Source: an uncultured Phascolarctobacterium sp. (GTDB lineage: Bacteria; Bacillota; Negativicutes; Acidaminococcales; Acidaminococcaceae). From it: a stretch of DNA of 64,000 nt. The notes beneath the pieces are model-generated. The model did not search any database, was not told where the DNA came from, and saw nothing but the letters and a program-made list of their open reading frames with translations. The position numbers were made by a program, and so were the translations under genes. This document shows positions 43,830-50,974 of the stretch, piece by piece. Every line of letters begins with the position of its first letter. The first letter of the stretch is position 1. The DNA is taken from positions 15,524 to 79,523 of the forward strand of contig CAJKLD010000007.1 in assembly GCA_905200645.1 (NCBI GenBank). Direction: 5' to 3'.

Positions 43830-44780
43830 TTATTCTAATTCGCCACGTTTGGCAGCTTCGACAATATTTGTGTAAGCATCGTACACGGCGCTGTTGAAGC
43901 AGACCATAGTAACTTCCATACCGTAATCAGGGTTAGCGTTAAGCCACTCAGTGACCGTTAGCAAAGCAATACGACAAGCTTCGTCTATTGGATAACCATA
44001 AACACCGGTAGAAATAGCCGCAAAAGCAATACTGTGCAAATGATATTTTTTGCCCAAATTAAGACTATTGCGATAACAATCCGCTAATTCTAAGCGCTGG
44101 CTTACTTTACCGTTATAAATAGGACCCACGGTATGAATAACGTAAGCAGCGGGCAAATCATAGCCAAAAGTTATTTTGGCCTCGCCGGTAGCACAGCCAT
44201 GGAGTAACTTGCATTCTTCAAGTAATTTAGAACCGGCAGCTTTATGAATTGCACCGTCAACTCCGCCGCCTCCTAAAAGGGACGCATTAGCAGCATTAAC
44301 AATTGCGTCATAGGCAAGTTCTGTAATATCACCACATAAAACAGAAAGACTATTTTTTGGCGGCTGCTTTACTAACTGAGAAAGTAACTCGTGGATAATT
44401 TGCTTCTTCATCGTGAAAGGAAAAGGGGAGGTAGGATTAAAAACAATACCTGCAATACCTTTCATTTGCAGAACTGCTTCAAAATAATTTACTAAAGGAC
44501 GTTCAATAATAGTATATTGTAAATTGTTTAACCCGATATTATCTAAGGCGTCTACGCTGGAAAAAGCAGCTACATATACTAGATTATCAGAAGCGGTATG
44601 CGTTACTAGAGCAATTTGTCCTTGATTTTCTGAAGCAGAAGAAATAGGTATAGGCACTGTAGCGCCCTCGCTAAGTAAATTATAAACAGCGCGCAGCAAA
44701 TGCTTCAAATTTACTGTTCTTTGATCAGCAGCATAAAAACTATTGGCGTTAAGAATAATATCAGTAGAAGGGTGAAGCAC
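43830..44780 (-). CDS. SseB-like domain fused to a macrodomain
   Basis: The C-terminal half (about residues 145-310) is a MacroD-type macrodomain with LCGDITELAYDAIVNAANAS, LLGGGGVDGAIHKAAG and AFAAISTGVYGYPIDEA. This family binds ADP-ribose and removes ADP-ribosyl or O-acetyl-ADP-ribose groups. The N-terminal half resembles the SseB N-terminal domain (VYVAAFSSVDALDN, GIAGIVFNPTSPFPFT). The frame opens with TTG at 44813 without a ribosome site. The GTG at 44778-44780 follows AAGGAG at seven bases and is preferred. It lies downstream of lexA, separated by a terminator. Confidence 0.88.
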   Translation of the reverse strand: MLHPSTDIILNANSFYAADQRTVNLKHLLRAVYNLLSEGATVPIPISSASENQGQIALVTHTASDNLVYVAAFSSVDALDNIGLNNLQYTIIERPLVNYFEAVLQMKGIAGIVFNPTSPFPFTMKKQIIHELLSQLVKQPPKNSLSVLCGDITELAYDAIVNAANASLLGGGGVDGAIHKAAGSKLLEECKLLHGCATGEAKITFGYDLPAAYVIHTVGPIYNGKVSQRLELADCYRNSLNLGKKYHLHSIAFAAISTGVYGYPIDEACRIALLTVTEWLNANPDYGMEVTMVCFNSAVYDAYTNIVEAAKRGELE

Positions 44781-44830
44781 AATAACATCTCCTTGAAACA
44801 AAATTTTCTCCAACTTAAAATCTAAAACGA

Positions 44831-44860
44831 GAAAACAGCTCTAATATAAGAGCTGTTTTC
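44831..44860 (-). terminator. Terminator after lexA
   Basis: GAAAACAGCTCT and AGAGCTGTTTTC form a perfect 12-bp stem with a 6-base loop; on the minus strand a T-rich tail follows. Confidence 0.85.
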
Positions 44861-44880
44861 TTAATATATAACATCAACAT

Positions 44881-44924
44881 GACGTCATTTAAATATCATG
44901 TTGACATCGTGTAAATATCGTATT
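44881..44924. repeat. Two imperfect 22-bp tandem repeats at the lexA 3' end
   Basis: GACGTCATTTAAATATCATG (44881 on) and GACATCGTGTAAATATCGTA (44903 on) begin two 22-base units identical at 17 positions. They lie just after the lexA stop and before its terminator. The role is unknown. Confidence 0.6.
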
Positions 44925-44927
44925 AAC

Positions 44928-45593
44928 TTAAAGCATACGGAACACAGAGATTACTTTCCCCAAAACCTTGATATTATCAGAACCGATGATAGGTTCATAT
45001 TTATCATTTTCAGGCTGTAAACGAACGGAACGTAACTCGCGGAAGTAGCGTTTAACAGTAGTTTCTTCATCGTCGATTAAAGCAACAACAATATCACCGT
45101 TATTAGCAAAATTTTGCTTACGAGCGATAATATAGTCGTGGTCAAGAATACCTGCGTTAATCATGCTGTCGCCGCAAACAGAAAGCATAAATACATCCTC
45201 GTCACAGCCAATCAAATCACGAGGTATGGGATAGGTTTCTTCAATATTTTCTACTGCTAAAATAGGGATGCCGGCAGTTACTTTACCAACAAAGGGTACG
45301 GGAACAAGCAGTTTGTTTCTCCAAGCATCACTTTCACTCATCAATTCTAAAGCGCGAGGTTTAGCCGCATCACGCTGAATAAAGCCGCATTCCTGCAATC
45401 TTTTTAAATGATTATGTACACTTGCGCTGGAAGACAGACCTACTGCGGCACCAATTTCGCGAACAGCCGGGGGATAGCCTTTTTCATTGATGAAATCACG
45501 CACAAATTTTAAAATATGACGCTGACGTTCAGATAACATATCTTCAGTATAATTACCATCAAAATCTTTAGGTAATGCTTTCCTTCTGCCCAT
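44928..45593 (-). CDS. lexA: LexA SOS repressor
   Basis: Represses DNA-damage genes and self-cleaves when RecA is activated. The 221-residue protein has a winged helix with YPPAVREIGAAVGLSSSASV. The cleavage site is Ala-Gly in GKVTAGIPILAVENIEE. The catalytic serine lies in MLSVCGDSMINAGI and the lysine in EETTVKRYF. The N-terminus has about 18 extra residues before SERQRHILKFVRDF; the ATG used has a GGAGGT ribosome site. Its promoter contains a palindrome in the spacer that may be the autoregulatory operator. Confidence 0.97.
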   Translation of the reverse strand: MGRRKALPKDFDGNYTEDMLSERQRHILKFVRDFINEKGYPPAVREIGAAVGLSSSASVHNHLKRLQECGFIQRDAAKPRALELMSESDAWRNKLLVPVPFVGKVTAGIPILAVENIEETYPIPRDLIGCDEDVFMLSVCGDSMINAGILDHDYIIARKQNFANNGDIVVALIDDEETTVKRYFRELRSVRLQPENDKYEPIIGSDNIKVLGKVISVFRML

Positions 45594-45636
45594 AATTTTA
45601 TACCTCCAATCAAATGTTTATGGTTTCTTTAAAACA

Positions 45637-45665
45637 ATTATAGCAAATAGAAGCTATTTAGTCAA
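45637..45665 (-). promoter_or_regulatory. lexA promoter with an AAATAG-N3-CTATTT palindrome
   Basis: On the minus strand TTGACT and TATAAT are separated by 17 bases. The spacer is occupied by the palindrome AAATAGAAGCTATTT (45645-45659), a candidate LexA operator. No GAAC-N4-GTTC box is seen. Confidence 0.7.
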
Positions 45666-45816
45666 ACATTAGTGCGTAAATTGTGTAATTGTTTTAGATT
45701 TATTTTTGTTTCTACAAGCTAAAATAAAATTCCACCATTTTAAAGGATATTTTTGCTAGACTAAGAAACTTCTACGAGCAGACTGGACTCAAGCTCTACG
45801 ATAATGTTAAATAATC

Positions 45817-46005
45817 ATGGACGATAAATATAATCAATTACTAAGCAAAATATGTAGCCTAGAAAGTACGATCGCTAACCTGAGCCAGCAAATGTACGAC
45901 CTAGAACAGAAATATAGCGATAAGATAACTAATGACCAGGTTAAAGAGTATATCGAGCGCTACTTCGATAGTACATCTATTAGCCTATACGAAAAAATTA
46001 GCTAA
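45817..46005 (+). CDS. Small coiled-coil protein of phage-like region
   Basis: A 62-residue protein, almost entirely predicted coiled coil (CSLESTIANLSQQMYDLEQK), with no recognisable family. It marks the start of a stretch whose codon style, many CTA, AGA and ATA codons, differs from the preceding core genes. A terminator-like hairpin follows. There is no good ribosome site before the ATG, which lowers confidence that it is translated. Confidence 0.5.
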   Translation: MDDKYNQLLSKICSLESTIANLSQQMYDLEQKYSDKITNDQVKEYIERYFDSTSISLYEKIS

Positions 46006-46012
46006 TCAATTA

Positions 46013-46053
46013 GAAGAGGGATTTAGCCGCGGGCCGGAACTCCCTTCTTTTTC
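46013..46053 (+). terminator. Terminator after the small coiled-coil ORF
   Basis: GAAGAGGGA and TCCCTTCTT can pair with one bulge around a GC-rich loop (GCCGCGGGCC), followed by TTTTTCC. Confidence 0.5.
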
Positions 46054-46259
46054 CTTTTGGTATCATATACATAAAGCTGAAAAATATATATCTATCAGGT
46101 AATGATATAGGTAGAATCCTAACCAGGCAATACTAAAATACTAATAATCCCAAAGGAGGAGCAGAGCTCGGAAAATGGCAGATACTAAGCTCCTAGACGC
46201 GAGAAACGTTAACCTCGCCGCCCTAGACTCTAATAAAAAGCAGAGAACGCTTTTTCCTA

Positions 46260-46267
46260 ATTCTCAG
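46260..46267 (+). repeat. Left copy of ATTCTCAG flanking the IS3 remnant
   Basis: An 8-bp direct repeat with 46852-46859. It is longer than usual IS3 target duplications (3-5 bp), and the right copy also fits transposase codons, so it may be a microhomology junction. Confidence 0.55.
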
Positions 46268-46277
46268 GCAGAGAGCT

Positions 46278-46860
46278 GTAGTGGTCAAGCCTTTTTGTAA
46301 CACTTGTGGCTAAAAAATTTATTGGATTGTTGCCTGGATGCTATCGGAGCTGTTAGCTTTTATCAATGGTGCTTCGCACCGCTGTGCGGGCGCACATGGT
46401 TGTAGGTAACATAGGCGAATTCCTCCACGGTCTGATACAATTGTTCCTCCGTCCGAAATTTGTACAGATTTATACATTCGTTCTTTAGAGTGTTGAAGTC
46501 CCTCTTCATTGGCGCATTGTCATATGGATATCCGGCTTGGTTCATGCTCCGGGCCACATGGGCAGATTCGCAGAACTCTATGAAAGCTTTTCACGTATAC
46601 TGGCTTTCCCGGTCACTGTGCAGGATCAGACTATCGTTTTCCGGACGCTGGGATTCCAATGCTTTCTGCAGCGTGCGGACCGCAAGTTCGCTGGTGATAT
46701 GGCGGTCCGTTATACTCGCTGTCACGCTTCTGTCATGGAGATCTATGATGGTACAGTTATAACGCACATCCCCATTTTTTAGGAACAGATATGTGAAATC
46801 TGTGCACCATTTCCGGTTCGGCTTGTCCGCCTGGAAGTCCTGCTTTAGCTTATTCTCAGA
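46278..46860 (-). mobile_element. IS3-family remnant
   Basis: A fragment of an IS3-family insertion sequence, reading right to left. It contains only the C-terminal catalytic part of the OrfB transposase and a possible end near TGTAGTGGTCAAG (46278). OrfA and the other terminal repeat are missing. It is flanked by ATTCTCAG repeats and is non-functional. Confidence 0.7.
46363..46860 (-). pseudogene. IS3-family OrfB transposase fragment
   Basis: The minus strand encodes the integrase core in one frame: DFQADKPNRKWCTDFTYLFL with the first Asp, then LHSDRESQYT with the second. A TGA stop follows, and after it AGYPYDNAPMKRDFNTLKNE and EEFAYVTYNHVRPHS. The third catalytic residue, normally Glu next to the APM motif, is Lys here. 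HSDRGSQ has become HSDRESQ. The C-terminal end is replaced by GAKHH and a stop. The start, internal continuity and the DDE triad are all broken. Confidence 0.85.
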
Positions 46861-46947
46861 TAAACGCGCTCGACGCCGAAGTCGAATCTAGCGAAGAAGC
46901 ATTCGTCAAGGTCAAAGTAACTCAGGTAGATGGTTTCATAAGGACCT

Positions 46948-47127
46948 ATGAATAAAAGGCCCGTAGAAACGATTTTACGCGTCGATTTTTTCGAATGGAT
47001 TAGAAAAATAAGGAGAAATGCTCATATTATGGACGAATTCATGGAAACAGAAGAAAAAGTGCCCGCGGCTCAGAACGAGACAGACGAGAAAACGAATATG
47101 CTCAAGACAACGAAAACAGAAGACTAG
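46948..47127 (+). CDS. Small hypothetical ORF of the phage-like region
   Basis: A 59-codon frame starting at an ATG that overlaps the end of the split gene (ATGAATAA), an arrangement typical of coupled phage genes. The first half is basic (RPVETILRVDFFEWIRKIRR), the second acidic and polar. No family is recognised. It uses the same AGA- and ACG-rich codon style as its neighbours. It may be a remnant. Confidence 0.35.
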   Translation: MNKRPVETILRVDFFEWIRKIRRNAHIMDEFMETEEKVPAAQNETDEKTNMLKTTKTED

Positions 47128-47216
47128 TAACTGAGAACGAAGATACCGCTAATCTCTTCCGAATCCTAGATATGCTTCGAAACTGGAATCCGAACTGGGT
47201 AATCAACTGGACCTAA

Positions 47217-47474
47217 GCAGGATATAAATCTAGCTATAGAACTAGAAAAGTCAACACCGAAGTCGGCGGAGTGACGAATTCGAATCATCTCTTCGGATGC
47301 GCGGCCGATATTCACGAAGCTGATACCGACGCTTCCGCAGAAGAATTAGCGGAAACTATTAAGGCCGCAGCTAGGTATAACGGGTTAGAAAACCAAATAG
47401 AATTAGGCATCTATTCCGGCTATGGATGGTGCCATATTGCTACGCCAAGATATACATATATTTTTGCTGGTTAA
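47217..47474 (+). pseudogene. Truncated M15-type peptidase (endolysin-like)
   Basis: The frame carries the zinc-peptidase core of the M15A/peptidase_M15_3 family. It reads AGYKSSYRTRKVNTEVGG, then NSNHLFGCAADIHEAD with the metal-binding His and Asp, and GWCHIATPRYTY with the last His. These domains act as phage endolysins or cell-wall D,D- or L,D-peptidases. An in-frame TAA (47214-47216) lies directly before the core, and the usual N-terminal part is missing. An ATG/GTG start at 47271 would leave only part of the fold. It is most likely a decayed phage lysis gene. Confidence 0.65.
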
Positions 47475-47553
47475 CAAAAAACGCCGCATACTCTTCTTTT
47501 AATACATAAAGTATTAAAAAGATAGCTTGCAGCATTTTAATTAAAAAAAGTGC

Positions 47554-47581
47554 TTGACAAAATAAAATTGGTGCTTAAAAT
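47554..47581 (+). promoter_or_regulatory. Promoter before the acidic orphan gene
   Basis: TTGACA and TAAAAT are separated by 16 bases, about 60 bases before the TTG start at 47640. Confidence 0.55.
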
Positions 47582-47639
47582 CATGAGCCAAACAAAGGGC
47601 GCCTAGAAGTTTTTAGTAAAGGAGGAAGAATTAACCAGG

Positions 47640-48389
47640 TTGAAAGAAGTTAAAGATACTAGCGAATTGGCTTATGAACCTTGGGATTATACCAAATCAG
47701 TAGAGAAAGAAGAGGGCGTAGAAGAGGTAGACGAAGCAGCGAAAGATACTAGTCTGGATAATAAGAACTCCGAGAAAAGCGAGAATACGGAATTTGTTGA
47801 GTCTACCGCTGACGAAGTAGAGGAAAATGCTAAGATAGAAAAAGACTCCGCGGCCGCGAGAACATCTTCTCTTCTTTCTACCGCTCCTTATTCTCATTTT
47901 ACCGAAGAAGAATTAGATATAGAATATGAGCAAGAATTATTACCTAGTATAGAAGGTGGTATATACCCCGACGGATGCGTAGAAAAACTAATAAGACTAG
48001 GAGAACTCTGCGAAGTAGATATAATAGACATCGAAGTTGCTTACTATCTTCGTTATTACTACTACATGATAGCTAAGTATGTCTTGGAGCAGAAATATAA
48101 CGCATCTAAAGAACCTGACGATTTAGCAAGATTAGAGGCATTCGAAGATAAATATAACTCTGCCAAGAAAGAGTATAAAAAGGTTAGAGATAATAGCCTG
48201 CCCTTAGAACTAAGATTAATCCATAGCTTTGTTGACGGAATATCCCCCAAGGTTGAGTTATACTATGGCAAGGCATATAGTAAAGTATTACTAAAATTTG
48301 ATACGATCGAAAAATTGCCCGAGGACCTTAACCGCTTCTTTATGCCTGAAGCAGCCAAAAATAATGTATACCTATATGATTTAACATAA
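47640..48389 (+). CDS. Acidic orphan protein of the phage-like region
   Basis: A 249-residue protein with no family I recognise. Residues 1-85 are low-complexity and strongly acidic (Glu, Asp, Ser, Lys). The rest is helical with many Tyr and charged residues (EVAYYLRYYYYMIAKYVLEQ near 130). It has no signal peptide or clear membrane segment. The start is TTG; AAAGGAGG lies about 11 bases upstream and a promoter precedes it. It is intact and has its own promoter, unlike its decayed neighbours, so it may still be expressed. Origin in a phage or mobile element is inferred from context and codon style. Confidence 0.6.
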   Translation: MKEVKDTSELAYEPWDYTKSVEKEEGVEEVDEAAKDTSLDNKNSEKSENTEFVESTADEVEENAKIEKDSAAARTSSLLSTAPYSHFTEEELDIEYEQELLPSIEGGIYPDGCVEKLIRLGELCEVDIIDIEVAYYLRYYYYMIAKYVLEQKYNASKEPDDLARLEAFEDKYNSAKKEYKKVRDNSLPLELRLIHSFVDGISPKVELYYGKAYSKVLLKFDTIEKLPEDLNRFFMPEAAKNNVYLYDLT

Positions 48390-48672
48390 AGGGGTAGTGA
48401 CAACATACGAAAAGGTGATAAAATCTAATTAAAAATATGATAATCTAAAATGGGCTTGGCCGCGGTTCCTCTTCTTCTGCCTTATAATGCTAAAATTCTA
48501 TATAGTATACATTATTTTAGGTAATTGTTACACTTTTTTATATTTAAATACTGTAATGAATTCCCCCCCGATATTTATAAAATTTAATATATGACGCCTA
48601 TATAAGTCATTGTATACCTATAAGTAAAAATTAATGAGTCTTTTTACAATGGCGTCATAAACATGTCACACA
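48390..48672. other. Intergenic stretch before the polysaccharide locus
   Basis: About 280 AT-rich bases without a convincing gene. It includes a GC-rich patch (GGGCTTGGCCGCGGTTCC near 48450) resembling the patch after the ORF at 45817, a C7 tract near 48563, and the split inverted repeat listed separately. Confidence 0.5.
48591..48658. repeat. Split inverted repeat upstream of the polysaccharide promoter
   Basis: ACAATGGCGTCAT (48646-48658) is the reverse complement of ATGACGC(C)ATTGT, whose two parts occur at 48591-48598 and 48608-48613 separated by about nine bases. It could form an interrupted hairpin or a protein-binding site just before the -35. Confidence 0.5.
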
Positions 48673-48702
48673 TTGACTAGAGCCTCTAAAAAGAGGTATA
48701 AT
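48673..48702 (+). promoter_or_regulatory. Promoter of the polysaccharide locus
   Basis: TTGACT and TATAAT are separated by 18 bases. The spacer contains CCTCTAAAAAGAGG, a small inverted repeat (48683-48696). It lies about 145 bases before the first gene. Confidence 0.65.
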
Positions 48703-48845
48703 AAGAGCGGTATTCTAGCACAAGAACTAGAGATATCTAAATTGGTATAGCTGAATCAGTAGAAAAACATAATATAAATAGTACAAATAAACAATCAAAA
48801 GAGTAGATGAGGGGAAACCAAATAACCTGTAGGAGATTTTGTGGG

Positions 48846-49460
48846 ATGAGTAATTATATTAAAACAATTTTTGATTACATTTTAACGTTAATAGGTACAG
48901 TATTAATTAGTCCCTTGCTTTTGTATGTAGCATACAGAATAAAAAAAGAGGATCCAGGTCCGGTGTTTTTTGCCCACATGCGCATTGGTAAGAATGGTAA
49001 GCCTTTTCCGTGCTATAAGTTTAGAAGTATGGTATTGAATTCTCAGGAGATGTTGCAAAAATATTTAGCTGAAAATTCTGCTGCTCGCGAGGAGTGGGAA
49101 CGGGACTTCAAGCTGAAGGAGGATCCGCGAGTTACTCCGATTGGCAAGGTGTTGCGTCGTACCAGCCTTGATGAGCTGCCACAGATTTTCAACGTTTTGC
49201 GAGGCGAAATGAGTCTGGTTGGCCCGCGGCCTGTTATTCAAGAGGAGCTGGATAAATATTACGGCGAGACTGCCAAGCTGTACTACACTGTAAAGCCAGG
49301 TATAACTGGGTTATGGCAGGTAAGTGGTAGAAGCGATTTGGGATATAATGAAAGAGTTGCATTGGACGCTGTTTATATTCAAAACAGGAGCATTATTGGA
49401 GATATTTTGATACTCTGGAAAACAATTGGCGTAGTGTTGATGAAAAAAGGCGCTTATTAA
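48846..49460 (+). CDS. WbaP-type undecaprenyl-phosphate sugar phosphotransferase (catalytic part only)
   Basis: Starts surface-polysaccharide repeat-unit synthesis by moving a sugar-1-phosphate to undecaprenyl phosphate. The 204-residue protein is just the monotopic catalytic domain. It has a membrane-inserted helix (DYILTLIGTVLISPLLLYVA), GPVFFAHMRIGKNGKPF, the catalytic Asp-Glu in RRTSLDELPQIFNVL, MSLVGPRPVI and GITGLWQVSGRSDLGYNERV. It lacks the N-terminal part of full-length WbaP. The ATG at 48807 has no ribosome site; the ATG at 48846 follows AGGAG. The middle is clearly GC-richer than both ends, suggesting recombination. Confidence 0.9.
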   Translation: MSNYIKTIFDYILTLIGTVLISPLLLYVAYRIKKEDPGPVFFAHMRIGKNGKPFPCYKFRSMVLNSQEMLQKYLAENSAAREEWERDFKLKEDPRVTPIGKVLRRTSLDELPQIFNVLRGEMSLVGPRPVIQEELDKYYGETAKLYYTVKPGITGLWQVSGRSDLGYNERVALDAVYIQNRSIIGDILILWKTIGVVLMKKGAY

Positions 49461-49484
49461 TATACCAGAAGGGTGGAATAAGCA

Positions 49485-49871
49485 ATGGCAATTTTGATGT
49501 CTATAAAGCCAGAGTATGCTAACAAAATATTCTTGGGTATAAAAAGATATGAATTTAGAAAGCGTATTCCAAAGCAGCCATTTAAACGAGTTTATGTCTA
49601 CTCAAGCTCACCTGTTAAAAAAATCATTGGTTACTTCGATGTTGATTATGTTTTACATGGAGAGCCAACTGAGTTATGGAATGAGACTTGTAAATTTGCT
49701 GGAATTGATGTATCGGCATATAAAAACTATTTTTCTAATAACGTAAATGGGTATGCAATCCATGTTGCTGCTACTAAGTTGTTTGAGAAGCCTATAAATC
49801 CATATATTGAGTTTCGTGGATTTAAGGCACCTCAGTCCTTCATGTACTTCAATGGGAGCTGTTGTGAATGA
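49485..49871 (+). CDS. ASCH/PUA-like domain protein
   Basis: The 128-residue protein looks like a single ASCH domain (PUA superfamily), expected to bind RNA or modified nucleotides. Typical are the start MAILMSIKPEYANKIFLG, the following YEFRKRIPKQPFKRVYVYSS, and SPVKKIIGYFDV. ASCH proteins occur with GNAT acetyltransferases and in mobile islands, and a GNAT gene lies two genes downstream. It overlaps the next gene by four bases (ATGA). It interrupts an otherwise pure polysaccharide gene order. Confidence 0.78.
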   Translation: MAILMSIKPEYANKIFLGIKRYEFRKRIPKQPFKRVYVYSSSPVKKIIGYFDVDYVLHGEPTELWNETCKFAGIDVSAYKNYFSNNVNGYAIHVAATKLFEKPINPYIEFRGFKAPQSFMYFNGSCCE

Positions 49872-50950
49872 GAAGTTTTGCCGTATGGTACAACAAGAAA
49901 GACAAAACTAAGAATGATGAAGTCAAGACAGATATTCATGTCAATTTTTGGAGTCAATTGAATTACGAGACTAATCCAGATTTATGTTTTTTCGATTTCG
50001 GTATTAAAATTGATGACCTAAGCAATGTAGATTTTATTAATATCTATTGCCCATTCCAATCAAAACCCGAAGATATAAAAGATTTAGGTGGAAAGATTTC
50101 CAACAACTGTTTAATTGATGCGATATTCAACGAAGATTATTCCGTAACTGAAGGCATAGCGAAATATTATATTGTTCAAAGAGCAGATTGTAAAGATCAG
50201 GATAATGATAAAGTAAGCGACAAGTTTATAGTTTATTCATTAAATGACACCAGTGAAATAATTATTAAATCCTGTAATAGGGAAAAGGTTAAACCAGATG
50301 ATCCACGTGATAAAAAAGTAAGCTTAGGAACAATTATCTGTTTAAAGGTTGGAACATTATTGGACAATGCTACTGGCTTAGCAAAGGGTATCAAATCCTA
50401 TTATTTTAGGATTAGAGTAGCCACTACGAAGGAGTCTTTGCGTTTAATTAATAAGAAAATAGAAAATATCAATATATTCAAAGAGTACTTAGAGTCTATC
50501 GAACTTATGGATTTGAGAATAAATGATATACGTAGTTGCTGTGATGAAGTAAGAAACCAATTCAATATTGGGTCAGTGTTCTTTGTAAAATCAATTCATC
50601 TTTTGGTGATGAGAAAAGTGAATGAAGAGGTAAGCGCTGAAGGAAATTCGTATGATTGTCGTCTTTTAGAAAAGGATATATGGAATAAGTATATAGATAA
50701 GTTAGATGATAATTTTATCGCTTACCATTTTAAGCGTAAACAAAGAGCAAGGCTTGACGATGATATAAATAATGGTATTAGAGTTATTTCCTGTCCAGTA
50801 GAAAACATGGTTATTTTGCTAAAGCTAAAATATAAGAAAATTGTATATAGCACTGTTATAAAGTACTGCTTATATGCAGTAGGTTTAGCAGCGTTTTCAA
50901 ATTTAGTTTATGACATTATTAGATTCTTAGTTAAAAAAGTTCTTGGATGA
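49868..50950 (+). CDS. Unrecognised protein with C-terminal membrane anchor
   Basis: A 360-residue protein that matches nothing I recognise. The body is hydrophilic and Asp/Asn/Lys-rich, with IHVNFWSQLNYETNPDLCFF near the start and a mixed alpha/beta look in the first 200 residues. The last 25 residues contain a hydrophobic segment (YCLYAVGLAAFSNLVYDIIR) ending in basic RFLVKKVLG. This predicts a tail-anchored or inner-membrane-tethered protein facing the cytosol. It is translationally coupled to the ASCH gene and followed 24 bases later by a GNAT gene. A soluble sensor domain with a membrane-acting tail is compatible with an abortive-infection effector, but this is speculation. Confidence 0.7.
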   Translation: MRSFAVWYNKKDKTKNDEVKTDIHVNFWSQLNYETNPDLCFFDFGIKIDDLSNVDFINIYCPFQSKPEDIKDLGGKISNNCLIDAIFNEDYSVTEGIAKYYIVQRADCKDQDNDKVSDKFIVYSLNDTSEIIIKSCNREKVKPDDPRDKKVSLGTIICLKVGTLLDNATGLAKGIKSYYFRIRVATTKESLRLINKKIENINIFKEYLESIELMDLRINDIRSCCDEVRNQFNIGSVFFVKSIHLLVMRKVNEEVSAEGNSYDCRLLEKDIWNKYIDKLDDNFIAYHFKRKQRARLDDDINNGIRVISCPVENMVILLKLKYKKIVYSTVIKYCLYAVGLAAFSNLVYDIIRFLVKKVLG

Positions 50951-50974
50951 AGCCTGATAGGATGGTACTGGCAA

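Larger units (their letters stand above)
46175..46955 (+). pseudogene. Small phage-like gene apparently split by an IS3 remnant
   Basis: An ATG at 46175 (AAAGGAGG about 15 bases upstream) opens a frame with MADTKLLDARNVNLAALD, which runs into foreign sequence after LFPNSQ. The same frame and codon style resume at 46860 with INALDAEVESSEEAFVKVKV and end at TAA 46953-46955. Joining the two at the repeated ATTCTCAG gives one continuous frame of about 62 codons. The next small ORF overlaps its end. The protein matches nothing I recognise. The interpretation as one interrupted gene is inference from frame, repeat and codon use. Confidence 0.45.

Noticed and set aside
46460..46782. Plus-strand frames over the IS3 remnant
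   Set aside because: They are antisense to the OrfB transposase fragment, which has recognisable DDE-region motifs on the minus strand.
45817..48450. Intact prophage
   Set aside because: There is no integrase, capsid, portal or terminase, and several ORFs are broken; only a remnant is supported.
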